Positions 1 to 11,692 of a DNA stretch of 64,000 bases are shown here, one piece after another; positions within the stretch are counted from its first letter, which is position 1; each line of letters begins with the position of its first letter. This DNA comes from Morinoia aosen. Taxonomy: Eukaryota; Arthropoda; Malacostraca; Amphipoda; Talitridae. Made by a program: the position numbers and the translations under genes. The notes under the pieces are model-generated. The model was not told the DNA's origin, ran no database searches, and saw nothing but the letters and a program-made list of their open reading frames with translations. The stretch covers positions 41,041,732 through 41,105,731 of the forward strand of contig CM059572.1 in the NCBI GenBank assembly GCA_030386875.1, in the 5' to 3' direction.

Positions 1-254
1 AAATTTGCTTGCGATTGGTTTTCAACAAGTTAGTACCTGTGTAAGACACCCGCGTCTTGTCGTCTGATCCATGTGTTGGTTCAAATGTTTTTCACAATAC
101 ATCATCACATCGCAATTGTTCTTTACCATCCGTCCATCATCATCTCGCTGTCTTTTACATTTCTCTTAAAAGGTTAACATCGGCATCTTTGGGATGCTTT
201 ATTTCCAATCAAGCCTGATACATATGATCTTAGCATTGGTTTTTCAACTGTCTT

Positions 255-455
255 ATAACTAACCCTATATATAGGACACCATGACGGTTCCCCCGTAAAG
301 CCAGTACCCATTTCCGACACCTGGGTTGAGTGGGGTATTGTGCTTGAGCTTTCCCTTATACCCAACGGGGAAAATCTCCGCGCCAGCGCCGGGATACGAA
401 CCCGCGACTCCAACATACGAGCCCGATTCCTTAACCACTGTACCACGGAGAGCAC
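255..455 (-). mobile_element. tRNA-derived SINE
   Basis: Read on the minus strand, the sequence has an RNA polymerase III A box TGGTACAGTGG (435-445) and a B box GGTTCGTATCC (392-402) at tRNA-like spacing. Complementary TCTCCG/CGGAGA segments suggest a remnant acceptor stem. About 120 bases of non-tRNA body follow. This is the architecture of a tRNA-derived SINE. A true tRNA gene is less likely, since the stems are poor and there is a long 3' body. The open frame across it is a shadow. Confidence 0.65.
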
Positions 456-612
456 GTACTGATTTAAGTTAATACTGAACTCGTCTCTTCTAAATTACTC
501 AATCAAATTTGTTTTCGATTACTCTCCAATAATCCTGCAACTGAGAAGGAGTTATTGTGTCACCGGACACAAATTCGGGCTTGCACGCACCTGATAGCAC
601 CTGAGCTCACAG

Positions 613-796
613 TCCAAGTCTCACTTCTGCCACCAGGCCTGCGGCGACCTGTGCATTGGAACAGACAGTCTGATGGCTTGCGTCAAATACCACTGGCGGA
701 ATGGGAACATCCCAGATTTCAAAGTATCTGACGCTAATGTGAACCTGTACAAAAAAAATTGCAAGTACGATGACGTCGAGTTTCATGTGGTTTCTG
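613..796 (+). CDS. Integrin beta gene 1, beta-tail domain exon
   Basis: The frame opens after the acceptor ...CTCACAG and ends at CTG|GTGAGT. It encodes a Cys-rich segment beginning SKSHFCHQACGDLC and ending YDDVEFHVVS. Cysteine spacing and position fit the junction between the last I-EGF module and the beta-tail domain of integrin beta chains. The length of 184 nt gives phase 0 in and phase 1 out, which matches the next exon. The 5' border is the less certain end, because other AGs lie about 10-20 bases upstream. Confidence 0.75.
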
Positions 797-1038
797 GTGA
801 GTATTGAGTATCGGATTTATCCCGTAACTGTCAATCATCGCATTGAAAAGTGCGCCGAGTTTCGGCATTGTATCCTGTACGTATGAAGGATCGTACTGCG
901 TGTGCCCGGAAAGTATCGAGTCTCGTACTGTACCTGGTAAATAGATTGCGTGATAAATTGTCTCGTGAGCATATAGTACCGTATTTTACTTCATGAGTGT
1001 CTGCAACAATATCTCGTGAATATCGCGCATTGAAATAT

Positions 1039-1061
1039 ATTTATATATATATATATACAGA
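1039..1061. repeat. AT-dinucleotide microsatellite
   Basis: Short run of ATATAT in the first gene 1 intron. Confidence 0.7.
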
Positions 1062-2751
1062 GTATTATCGCTGGGTATTACGATAGTAATTCTCTTCAGG
1101 AGGTCATGATTCTGAAGGCGAAGATGTCAAAAGGACTGTGTGAGACTTGGAGTGAACTACTGCTGGAGGGATTATAAACGTCACCTGCCATTCCTCAGAT
1201 AATTAACAATAGCACAATCGACAAAAGTACAGCAATGAAGCGTTGATTTTACAGCACTGAGGAAGATCTCATCAGTTGACTTAAACGGATGTTGTGGCCA
1301 GTCTGCCGTTCGCAAAAGTGAGGCGAGGAACAGAACGATTCATTGGCAGTTTGCTATGCATGTTAATATTTCAGCAGAGTTAAATAGTCGTATATACCTG
1401 AAGAATGTTTGTAAAATGTACTCCTTGATTTATTCACTGTTTTAGATCTAGCTTCACATTTTTTAAATGCCTCACCTCAACATTAGTTTCATGGAGGAGT
1501 CGATCTTCATTGACGGGAACCTTTGCGAAAACTTATTCGAGTTCATCAAAAATCAATCAACTATTTTCGAATTCGTTCAAAAATTAGTGTTATGGACGAA
1601 GCGACAGTATAACTTCACTTACACTACGAAAATATACGTAATGTGTAAATCGTGTTGCAATATTACCTCCTTAGACGTTTAATCGGCAATGACTCAAGCT
1701 CAAATAAAAACCTAATGTTACACGTCCGATGTTACCAATTTCCGGCGCATTTTTTTTTCTCGAAAATATTTTCCTGCAGAACCAATTATTAAGATCATTT
1801 GTCTTGCGTCCCTGTTCTTGGATGGGGAACCTTTTTTGTATTAATTTTCTATTTATCAATCAGTAGGAAAATCTTCGTAGAAATCTTGTTTTCCATGGGA
1901 ATATTAAGATTTCCTTTTTGGCTGGCCAGTCTTTTCGTAAAAATTTTTTTGTAAATAAAGAATTTGGAGTTTTTCTCTGTGGAACTCAGTTCCTGAATGA
2001 AAAAGAAAACGATGAAATCTGCCACAGTTTATTATCAAATCATTCCTTTTCTAACAATGAGCTTCAAACGACATCTGTAGCTAAAAAAATCCATGAAATT
2101 TCGGATTTGGAACCGATTAAACAAGTTTTGAAAGTAGTGGAGCAGCTGTAGAGACACCAAGGACTCAAATGACTTACGACCTGCCAATACGCCTTACTGA
2201 GGAATACGGAGACTATTCATTCCTTGTTATGAGAGGAATTATAACCGACTGTGACGGGGCAATGAATTATAAGCAATCACGTGAGGATAATGAGTACGAA
2301 TTTCACTTCACATGAAAATGTACTTCCCCTACCGTATCTTATTCCCAATCCTGTATCTTTGAAACGATTGAAGCTAGAATAATTGTAAAAATTTTCAACT
2401 GTGCGTGGGAAAATTTCGCTACATTTTAAAATTAAAAACCTATTGTAAAATTAACCCTTTTTATATTAGGAAATGATCACCTTAAGCTCTTAACCTCATA
2501 AATATTTACATGTTATTTTTTTACTTCTCCTAATAAGTAGCATGATTTCTAAACACTAATATTCCAGATACTAAAGTATAAAATGTGTAATGACCAAATT
2601 TTTAGAAAGAATTTTTTCTCTACTCACTCACTAGTTTGAGCCACTATTTAGTGGCAGTTCAAGAAGCTCAAAAAAGACGCGATGAACCTAAAGCAGCAAA
2701 ACATCTTCCAACTCAAAAACTTCCTCCTCAACTCTTGCTACTTTTTCTGTA

Positions 2752-3030
2752 CAGCTGTTACATGCGTTATTAACTTTTTTGTACAGCTGTTACATGCGCC
2801 ATTCTCTGTCCTATGCAGCTGTTACATACGCCATTCTCTGTCCTGTGCAGCTGTTACATGCGCCATTCTCAGTCCTGTGCTGCTGTTACATGCGCCATTC
2901 TCTGTCCTGTGCAGCTGTTACATGCGCCATTCTCTGTCCTGTGCAGCTGTTACATGCGCCATTCTCTGTCCTGTGCAGCTGTTACATGCGTCATTCTCTG
3001 TCCTGTGCAGCTGTTACATACGCCATTCAA
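2752..3030. repeat. 32-bp minisatellite, about 8 copies
   Basis: Tandem units of 32 bp built around CAGCTGTTACATGCGCCATT, followed by CTCTGTCCTG. The first two units are the most divergent. Because 32 is not a multiple of 3 and the unit lacks stops in all plus frames, several overlapping open frames appear. They are artefacts. The array lies mid-intron in gene 1. Confidence 0.95.
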
Positions 3031-5026
3031 TTTCCACGCAAATTTTACGTAAAAATGTTTCATACCTCCTGAGCTTTGAGCTTCTGATATTTTCTGATAG
3101 CAGATTAATTGTAATGATGAATAATTTCAGAGCTATATCGTGGCCTATAAACCACATTTTTTCATTATTTTCCAGATTACAAATAGCATGGCTAAACTTT
3201 GCCAAAGCATCCTTTTTATCTGTTATGCATTTTCCGTTGATCTCACTTAAGCGATTCATTATTTTCAGTTTTGCTGATATGTTTCACGAGACTTAGTCCT
3301 GCCCCTTACAAATTTACATTAATGAAGAGACCGGTTTTTCGAAATGGAGGAATTGGCATACCTTCATGAGAAATAGAGTACAAGGAAAAACACAAGAAAA
3401 TACAGGCAAACCAAAATACACAAACATTAAAGTTCAATGAACATACCTCACAAATACTAAAGTAATGGCGGTACTCACCGAGTGAAGAGACCCACTTACA
3501 ACAGCGCGTTTTCTGTGCGCATCCGTCTTGACGAGAGATGCTGCTTACGTCGTCGGGTGTTTGATACTAAAGATGTCGTTGTGTAATTTTATGGTTACGG
3601 CAGTACATTCCATCACACGTTTATGAGTCTAATATCCCGTTGACATACCGTAAGGTATAGTGCAACTACAAATACCTCAAACATACAAACCTTTACAATA
3701 CATTAACACGACTAACAGAATTGTAAAATATAAAAGCGTAATAGCCCTCATGAAAATGCTATCCTAATAATTGGCCTGCCAACACTCCCTTTACAAGTTA
3801 ACTACACAAAGAATACATGACAAAATGATACCTATCCTATATTACGTTTTCCAACAGCATAGGACACGGTCACAACTTCAGATTACAAGTAGATTCGCAA
3901 TGGCATGGCTTCAGTTCAGATCCCCTGGATATTATCAGTTAAGAAAATGCGCTTTTAACGCCTGCATTCAGAGCTTCCCGTCGATTTTTCTATGGGGAAA
4001 TAGAACCGCCCTCACTTGCAAAATCACTTGTTTTCATTACTTTGATTGCAAAAATCGGGTTCATTTATAAATTTTATATTTAATTCAACGGCATTAATTT
4101 TTTCATTATATATGTATATATGTTTCGAACAGCATCACTTGTGAACAAAAACATAACTCTCACCCGCCCAACGACGTTTGATCTTTTTCTTCCGACCACC
4201 GTGGTCTTATTTAATCCCCTTTTTTCTACAAATAGATAGAGAAATATTGATTACCTATACAAAAATTTTAACAAGTTTAACTTTTTGCATATAAATATAT
4301 TTCGACACATGCTATATCCACATATTATTTTCAAAGTAATATTTTTCAGTCAACACTTGGTTAAGACGCACTTTGCCGTTGCACACCCTTTCAATGTTAC
4401 CGCTCGACTAAGCTCCCCTTGCGTAGCGTCATGTGCTTGTGGGTGTTCCTTGCTTGCCCATTCTTTACACGAACCAGTCCCAATTTTTAGTATTTCGGAG
4501 GTGCTCGCCTAAGCCTTCCTTATTGGCTGTGAGAACGCTGCGACTAGAACGCTGTTCACTACGCCTTCTTTCAGGTCCGGTCTCAGATATTTTTCTGTAA
4601 ATTCGCATATCCCTCGAGCTTGAGTGTCGTGCTATATGTCTCTGTCACCGTCTTGAGGTTGACCGTTGGGTTTGATGTACTTTCGGTTCAAGTGTCGGTC
4701 ATTAATTTTCACCCTCCTGCGATCCAGCCAACTTTTGCTTACCCACACAACTAACACAAACACAACACACAACAGCACAAACTCACAACCATACAAACTG
4801 TTGAAGCAACAAGCAAGCACTGTTGGAATACGCAATTTTCTATGCGTACTAAGATAAGAACAAATCTTAAAATACCATACAAAAAAAGAAGCAAAACACG
4901 AAGCAAAACACAATTTAGGCATAAAAAACACAATCTAAAAAAACACAATCTAAAAAAACACAATCTAGTGATTATTACAGAATTAAAATATTTCGTCACA
5001 TATGAACGATGTTTTTTCTTGTTCAG

Positions 5027-5188
5027 CTGAGGAAATTGACGACTTGGTGGACCACGTGAGCGAATGCACAGCCAAGGGCGACAAAGGGAGTTGCACGAAG
5101 ATATTCTGGTACGACAAGCCCTCAGCTGAGAAGAAATACATCGTTTACTACACGGCTGATCCAGCGGTCTGTGAGCCCACCAATCTGT
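5027..5188 (+). CDS. Integrin beta gene 1, second beta-tail domain exon
   Basis: It follows the acceptor CTTGTTCAG and ends CTGT|GTGAGT. The reading frame AEEIDDLVDHVSECTAKG... SCTKIFWYDKP... KKYIVYYTADPAVCEPTN has the Cys/aromatic pattern of the end of the integrin beta-tail domain just before the membrane helix (family pattern: C-x-aromatic-x-aromatic ... V-x ... C-P/E). The 162 nt run phase 1 in to phase 1 out. The last base, T, joins AC of the next exon to make Tyr. A 51-bp minisatellite begins directly after the donor. Confidence 0.85.
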
Positions 5189-5197
5189 GTGAGTGAC

Positions 5198-5632
5198 TCA
5201 CTGGGGCATTTATTGCGGGGTGCGTGCCTTGGACGCGTGAAGCTTGACGCTAATTGCTGGTTATGTCATTCTTTGGGCTTGTGCATACTGGTTCATGGGG
5301 CCGCTCACTGGGTACGACATTTATAGGGGATGCGCATAGTGGTTCATGGGGCCACTCACTGTGTACGTCGTTTATTGGGCATGCGCATCCTGGTTCATGG
5401 AGCCACTCACTGAGTACGTCATTTTTAGGGGATACACATACTGGTTCATGGGGCCGCTCACTGGGTACGTCATTTATAGGGGATGCGCATAGTGGTTCAT
5501 GGGGCCATTTACTAGGTACGTCATTTATAGGGGATACACATACTGGTTCATGGGGCCATTTACTGGGTACGTCATTTACAGAGGATGCGCAAACTGGTTC
5601 ATGGGGCCATTCATTGGGTATGACAGGGTACA
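5198..5632. repeat. 51-bp minisatellite next to a splice donor
   Basis: About seven units of 51 bp centred on TGGTTCATGGGGCC plus a CACTGGGTACGTCATTTAT block. The segment immediately after the donor (ACTCACTGGGGCATTTATTGC, from about 5197) is a diverged partial unit, so the array effectively starts at the 5' splice site. It is open in one frame on each strand because 51 is a multiple of 3; neither looks like a gene. Confidence 0.9.
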
Positions 5633-6295
5633 TGGAAGATAGGCTTTCAAAAGCTTTATTTGCTGAACTTTCTTGTAATATAGCCTGTGAACCAACAAGA
5701 GCACCTGTACTTTTCTGCAAAACGAATTTGAGTGAGCTGTTTTGAGCCTTACATTCGTATTACAATGTAACATTATGAATTTATGTTTCCCTATTTTCCG
5801 TTATGAATTGTTCGAGAGATGACATAGTATTTAAAAAATCATTTGGGTGAGGTAGCATCGCAATTTAAGCGTAATCATGTCTGTGTTCTTCAAACCAAGG
5901 CATTCTATAAGTAAAAGCTTTACTAAATGTGAACACGCCATAGAGATGGTGTGTGTGCATCCCTCAGAAGATATAGTACACCAGATTACCTGATATCTCC
6001 TTGGTGCACAATGGGGACGCTCACCCCTCACCACACGCCAGCCTGCCTCCTAGTGGTGACGTTTCGTTGGGGACAGCCTCAAACCACTATGATACAATAA
6101 TAATTCATTAAAAAGTCGAATGAAATACATCAGGCTGGCTACAGGAGCAGCCTAGTCAAAGAGCGCCGCATTTATTATCTTGTAGTTCCCCGTAAAGTAC
6201 TCTTTGTGCATATTATACTCATACATTGGACCATCCCTGCTTACATTAGAAAGTAGGTAATTCTGCACACTATAAACAAAAAGGGTCGCGTGGAA

Positions 6296-7448
6296 CTGAG
6301 GGAACATTTCCCCATGTGCAATGAGTGTCCTCACCAGGAGGTACTGAGGGAACATTTCCACATGTGCAGAGGGTGTCCTCATCAGGAGGTACTGAGGGAA
6401 CATTTCCACATGTGCAGAGGGTGTCCTCATCAGGAGGTACGGAGGGAACATTTCCCCATGTGCAAAGAGTGTCCTCACCAGGAGGTACTGAGGGAACATT
6501 TCCACATGTGCAGAGGGTGTCCTCATCAGGAGGTACGGAGGGAACATTTCCCCATGTGCAATGAGTGTCCTCACCAGGAGGTACTGAGGGAACATTTCCA
6601 CATGTGCAGAGGGTGTCCTCATCAGGAGGTACTGAGGGAACATTTCCACATGTGCAGAGGGTGTCCTCATCAGGAGGTACTGAGGGAACATTTCCACATG
6701 TGCAGAGGGTGTCCTCATCAGGAGGTACTGAGGGAACATTTCCACATGTGCAGAGGGTGTCCTCATCAGGAGGTACTGAGGGAACATTTCCACATGTGCA
6801 GAGGGTGTCCTCACCAGGAGGTACTGAAAGAACATTACCACATGGGCAGAGGGTGTCCTCATCAGGAGGTACTGAGGGAACATTTCCCCATGTGCAAAGA
6901 GTGTCCTCACCAGGAGGTACTGAAAGAACATTACCACATGGGCAGAGGGTGTCCTCACCAGGAGGTACTGAGGGAACATTTCCCCATGTGCAAAGAGTGT
7001 CCTCACCAGGAGGTACTGAAAGAACATTACCACATGGGCAGAGGGTGTCCTCATCAGGAGGTACTGAGGGAACATTTCCCCATGTGCAAAGAGTGTCCTC
7101 ACCAGGAGGTACTGAAAGAACATTACCACATGGGCAGAGGGTGTCCTCACCAGGAGGTACTGAGGGAACATTACCACATGTGCGAAGAGTGTCCTCATCT
7201 GGAGGTACTGAGGGAACATTTCCACATGTTCAGAGGGTGTCCTCATCAGGAGGTACTGAGGGAACATTTCCCCATGTGCAAAGAGTGTCCTCACCAGGAG
7301 GTACTGAAAGAACATTACCACATGTGCAGAGGGTGTCCTCACCAGGAGGTACTGAGGGAACATTACCACATGTGCAATGAGTGTCCTCATCAGGAGGTAC
7401 TGAGGGAACATTTCCACATGTCCAGAGGGTGTCCTCACCAGGAGGTTT
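6296..7448. repeat. 48-bp minisatellite, about 24 copies
   Basis: Head-to-tail 48-bp units of the type GAGGTACTGAGGGAACATTT followed by CCACATGTGCAGAGGGTGTCCTCATCAG, broken here only for length. At least three unit variants alternate: CACATGTGCAGAGG, CCCATGTGCAAAGAG and CACATGGGCAGAGG. This gives short higher-order blocks of two units between 6800 and 7150. The unit is a multiple of 3, so frames of up to 428 aa are open on both strands. They are repeat artefacts. The array lies in the second gene 1 intron in the window. Confidence 0.95.
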
Positions 7449-7926
7449 AAGTCATGTTATTTGGTTCCCGAGGCGCTCACGCGTGTGCGAGACTTACGTG
7501 GTGAATGGCCTTGCTGGCATCTCATGCACTTGTACTTACACCAACCTTTTGCATTCAAGTCACTTCTTCCTATTATGCACGACCCAATTTTTCAAAAACG
7601 GCTCTAAAATTGTCTAAACTCCTCAGAGAGATTTACCAATGTGTGGCACTGTGATTATTGTCACACACACGCAACAAAAGTTTTATTTATACTCATTACG
7701 AAAATTTCCAACAAATTGTTCCAGCTAACTGCCAACTTTCTTTCACTATCTTAAATACGCTTCAACACAGGATGTGCCGGAATAAAGAGAATAAAAGATA
7801 AACCCTGCAGATGCACTTTTTTGAACCTGGGTAGCAGTGTGTTATGAGGACGGATATACGAGTACATATACTGCTTGTGCATTTATCAGCTGTTATTATA
7901 TGTATAAAAGATATTGTTTTTTGCAG

Positions 7927-8068
7927 ACATCATTCTCGGAGGAGTCGTGGGTGGCATCATGCTCTCGGTATTTGTGGTCTTGGTGACGTGGCTTTGCTGG
8001 AGTTATCGCGAGAACTAAAGGAACTTGAAGCCTTCGACAAGAACTTGATAGCAGAACATCAAGTCCAG
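7927..8068 (+). CDS. Integrin beta gene 1, transmembrane exon (frame broken)
   Basis: The acceptor is TTTTTTGCAG and the donor CAG|GTAAGT. The upstream frame gives YIILGGVVGGIMLSVFVVLV then TWLCW, a convincing single-pass helix. It then reads SYREN and stops at TAA 8016-8018. The membrane-proximal tail is instead in the frame one base off: KELEAFDKNLIAEHQVQ, which aligns with the family pattern K/R-E-F-x-x-F-x-K. That frame runs to the donor and matches the last exon. The exon is 142 nt where 143 (or 140) would keep the phase, so one base appears lost between about 7998 and 8025. Either the gene is damaged or truncated here, or the assembly has a one-base error. Confidence 0.8.
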
Positions 8069-9006
8069 GTAAGTCTCCAGCGGAAATTAAAAACTGATTT
8101 TATTTCATTAAAGTAACTTTATTTCAGGGAAAAAATCCTATTTCTTCTGTCAGAAATGCCTGTATTTTTCTTTCAACTGTTGTGTTATGCTCTGGCTCCG
8201 ATTCCGAGCTTTTGACCGTCAATTCAGAACTACGAAGTACGTGTGAGATTTCGAAGCTTCATATCGAAGCTGATGTTATAGTTAAATAATGCATAGAGAT
8301 TTTGTGTGCTCATCCCAAAGCTGGCGCCACAGTTACATATATTTTAAATCTACACTGTTCTAATAACTCAAAGTAGTTCATTAACGCAGCTTAATGCTGC
8401 ATCCTGAGCGTACATTACCTCATTGGAATGGCATCAGTTCTTTTTATAATTTATTCATTCATCAACTCATCGTACGCAATGGACGAAATTTGAGATGTTA
8501 AATCAACAAAACGCTTGTGCACAAAGATAGCTTGACATATCGCTCTTTGCAAAAGATGTTTACAAATAAAAGATGATAAATATTGTCGAACTAGGAGAAA
8601 TTTGTAAATATTTTTCATGTTTTCTTGATCTCAATAATAATTGTTTAAAGAATGCTTAGAAGTAATGAAATGAGAGAGAGAAAATCCATAACTTGTGTGA
8701 TGAAAACATGACTTGTGTACTACTGGCAGTTATAAAATGTTGAGCTTATTTCAGAGTCGTTGTGCATCGAACCAGAATTTTAGAACATGAAATCCGCGAA
8801 ACATTGAACAAACTCGTATTTCAAATGTCAAAGTTAAGATAGTATTCCTTCTACCGGGAGTTCAGTTTGATTTCCTTATATTTATGAAAAAGTTCTACCG
8901 AATTATCTTCGCTGTCAGTACACCAATACTTTTTCTATGAATGTGGGAATTAAACAGAATTCAAAAGTTCTCCTTAAAATAAGTTGTTTTGTTTCTTGTA
9001 TTTCAG

Positions 9007-9087
9007 ATGAACCCCGTGTTCAACAATCCAGTATCGACCTTCGAGAACCCCTCCAGTGAGGCTGCCCAGCAGACCAGTTCTATCTGA
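9007..9087 (+). CDS. Integrin beta gene 1, cytoplasmic-tail exon and stop
   Basis: After the acceptor CTTGTATTTCAG the frame reads MNPVFNNPVSTFENPSSEAA... and ends at TGA 9085-9087. It aligns without gaps to the classic tail NPxY-x8-NPxY: NPVF replaces the first NPxY (Phe is tolerated by PTB domains), STFxNP is kept, but the second motif is NPSS with no aromatic residue. Talin-type binding could persist while the kindlin-type distal site looks lost. This is inferred from family knowledge. Confidence 0.85.
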   Translation: MNPVFNNPVSTFENPSSEAAQQTSSI

Positions 9088-9680
9088 GATGACACCGTCG
9101 CCTCTCCGGCAGCGCCAGTGCAGGTCTCAGGATTGCTGTTCAGGAGCGTTGCGCACGGCAGGGAACGAGTTACTTCTCGTTTTTATAGAAATTATCAATT
9201 GGATTTGATGCTTACTGTATCTATGGCTTAACCACAGTTATTCTTGGTTCATTCTGACATCCAAGAGATGCCACCAACATGCAGTTGAGGCGCAGTAAGT
9301 TGCTTCCAACAAATCAATCTAATTCAGCCACGCTGGTTTGATTTTGATATTTTGGCTCGGGAATAATACCTTGATTGATAGTTTACTTCAGTAGCTTATT
9401 TGAGAGTAGTGCAGACGTTATTGTTACTGCTATTATATTTACCGTTCTAAATAAGTGAAAGTAACGTGATTTTCATTTTACCTATTTTCTTTCGATTGAG
9501 CTTTGCAATTAGGCATATTATCTACGTTATACCTAATAGATTAGATGAACTACCAAATCAGTGCTGAATGATGACAATCTGACACATACTAGTTAGCAAG
9601 GAGCTATTCTAAAACGCATTTTCCGATTGGGATGAATATACTGTAGAGGTTGCAATAAATATCATTGTTGATCTTTCCAT
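9088..9680 (+). promoter_or_regulatory. Gene 1 3' UTR with candidate poly(A) signal
   Basis: There is no coding sequence after the stop. An AATAAA hexamer sits at 9654-9659, followed by a TG/T-rich stretch (ATCATTGTTGATCTTTCC), a plausible cleavage region. Confidence 0.5.
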
Positions 9681-10689
9681 CATTACGGAACGGGTTTTGG
9701 CTTCAGGTTTTTAAGGCTTTTTAACTCAAGAAGAGGAAGTGAGTGAGTGAAGAACATGCTCAGAATTGAAGCCCTTCCCTCTACTGTAACTTCTACTTAT
9801 CTTCTCCGTTTGCTGTTACCGCCAGAGAACGTGGGGTCTGGTGTAAACACCACGCGCTTCCACAGGAATGGAACTGTGGTATCTAATTCAAATTTGGATG
9901 CAAAGTTTAAAGCTTTTAATTAGTATGGAACACATTTAGAATGCCATGCACCCTTTCGTCAATAGAGAGGAGATTTCGTGCCAACACTGACTCTGATGTT
10001 GGTGGTTATTTGAGGTAGCTTGCTGATCATGAAGAAATTTTGAACAATGAAAAGATTGGGAAATTGAGTTTGTATGCAGCGTCAAACGTTTTTCGTTAGA
10101 TTAAAACAGAAATCTTCTGCTAACGCGCTGCTATTCTGATGGAAGCGCGCTGAACTTTTATAGGGCGCTTGAAAGCGCTGGTGAATGATCGAAAAGTTTT
10201 CATAGAGTTCCTCAAATGTGAGATGCATCTTTGATGTATAAGAATTATACATGTGTTTTGTTCGTATAATATCAAACTACAGTTTACACGTTGTTGTACT
10301 AAATACGAGTTATATGATATTTATATTTCCTTTTACTGATGAACTTTCTAAATAATTTTACAATGTCGATATAATAGAAAATTTTCTGTAGTAATCGCGA
10401 CATGCTCAGTTGTAACTTGCAGGTTTTAAGTTGCGGATTTAACTGATTCCCAGATACAATACGTTACCTGCACCATCTCGCAACAGTCTGTGAGCAGCAG
10501 AGGCAGCGGGGCTGAACGCTCGACTTCCGCATTTGTTGCACTGATAACAACTCTGCCTGAAGGTAGTGAACAGCTCACGCTTTCCGTATTGTACTTCGTT
10601 GATAACCGATTTTTGATGTGGTTGCTAATATACGTTGTTTGTTGATAGCAAATGGAAATAGACAATTGGTAAAAAAAGTCTTTGCTGAC
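9681..10689. other. Intergenic, nothing recognised
   Basis: AT-rich sequence without a supported gene, RNA or repeat. Confidence 0.5.
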
Positions 10690-11692
10690 AATCGACGTTA
10701 GTAGATAACGTTTCTTGAGGTATCCAATCCGCGGTAGTAAATACCGTTGCTTGCAATCAGCGGGGGTAAACACCGTTGCTTGCAATCAGCGGCGATAGAC
10801 ACCGTTGCTTGCAATCAGCGGGGGTAAACACCGTTGCTTGCAATCAGAGGCGGTAGACACCGTTGCTTGCAATCAGCGGGGGTAAACACCGTTGCTTGCA
10901 ATCAGAGGCGGTAGACACCGTTGCTTGCAATCAGCGGGGGTAAACACCGTTGCTTGCAATCAGAGGCGGTAGACACCGTTGCTTGCAATCAGCGGGGGTA
11001 AACACCGTTGCTTGCAATCAGCGGTGATAGACATCGTTGCTTGCAATCAGCGGGGGTAAACGCCGTTGCTTGCAATCAGCGGCGATAGACACCGTTGCTT
11101 GCAATCAGCGGGGGTAAACACCGCTGCTTGCAATCAGAGGCGGTAGACACCGTTGCTTTCAATCAGCGGGGGTAAGCACCGTTGCTTGCAAACAGCGGTG
11201 ATAGACACCGTTGCTTGCAATCAGCGGGGGTAAACACAGTTGCTTGCAACCAGAAGCGGTAGACACCGTTGCTTGCAATCAGCGGGGGTAGATACCGTTG
11301 CTTGCAATCAGCGGGGGTAAACACCGTTGCTTGCAATCAGAGGCGGTAGACACCGTTGCTTGCAATCAGCGGGGGTAAACACCGTTGCTTGCAATCAGCG
11401 GCAATAGACACCGTTGCTTGCAATCAGCGGGGGTAAACACCGTTGCTTGCAATCAGAGGCGATAGACACCGTTGCTTGCAATCAGCGGGGGTAAACACTG
11501 TTGCTTGCAATCAGAGGCGGTAGACACCGTTGCTTGCAATCAGCGGCGGTAGACACCGTTGCTTGCAATCAGCGGGGGTAAACACCGTTGCTTGCAATCA
11601 GAGGCGGTAGACACCGTTGCTTGCAATCAGCGGGGGTAAACACCGTTGCTTGCAATCAGCGGCGGTAGATACCGTTGGTTGTAATCTGCAAC
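10690..11692. repeat. 29-bp minisatellite with 58-bp higher-order period
   Basis: About 34 units of the form CACCGTTGCTTGCAATCAGC + GGGGGTAAA (29 bp). Two unit types alternate: one ends GCGGGGGTAAACA, the other GAGGCGGTAGACA or GCGGCGATAGACA. This gives a 58-bp dimer along most of the array. The edges (10690-10740 and the last unit at 11670) are degenerate. It lies between the two integrin genes. Confidence 0.95.

Larger units (their letters stand above)
797..5026 (+). other. Gene 1 intron with minisatellite and low-complexity tracts
   Basis: This intron lies between a GTGAGT donor and a pyrimidine-rich TTTTTTCTTGTTCAG acceptor. The first 250 bases contain loosely repeated words around GTATCGAGTCTCGTACTG that may be a decayed tandem array next to the donor. 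A short AT-dinucleotide run lies near 1039-1060, a 32-bp minisatellite at 2752-3030, and a three-copy A-rich AAAAAACACAATCT tract near 4920-4968. Nothing else in it looks coding; the small open frames have no recognisable product. Confidence 0.7.
613..9087 (+). other. Integrin beta gene 1, 3' part (gene span)
   Basis: Four exons (613-796, 5027-5188, 7927-8068, 9007-9087) encode the C-terminal part of an integrin beta subunit: beta-tail domain, one membrane helix and a short cytoplasmic tail. Integrin beta subunits pair with an alpha subunit at the cell surface and link extracellular matrix to talin and actin. Exon phases are 0-1, 1-1, 1-x and x-0. All junctions agree except within exon 7927-8068, where the membrane and tail segments are in different frames. 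The 5' part of the gene lies before the window. A second beta gene starts 27 kb downstream on the same strand, so this is one member of a tandem pair. I cannot say whether it is the beta-PS or the beta-nu type. Confidence 0.85.

Noticed and set aside
174..455. 93-codon minus-strand frame
   Set aside because: Lies over the tRNA-derived SINE; such frames are common shadows of SINE heads.
6152..7450. Open frames of 386-428 codons on both strands
   Set aside because: Pure translation of the 48-bp minisatellite inside a gene 1 intron.
10690..11692. CRISPR-like look of regular direct repeats
   Set aside because: No unique spacers; units are contiguous and the host is eukaryotic.
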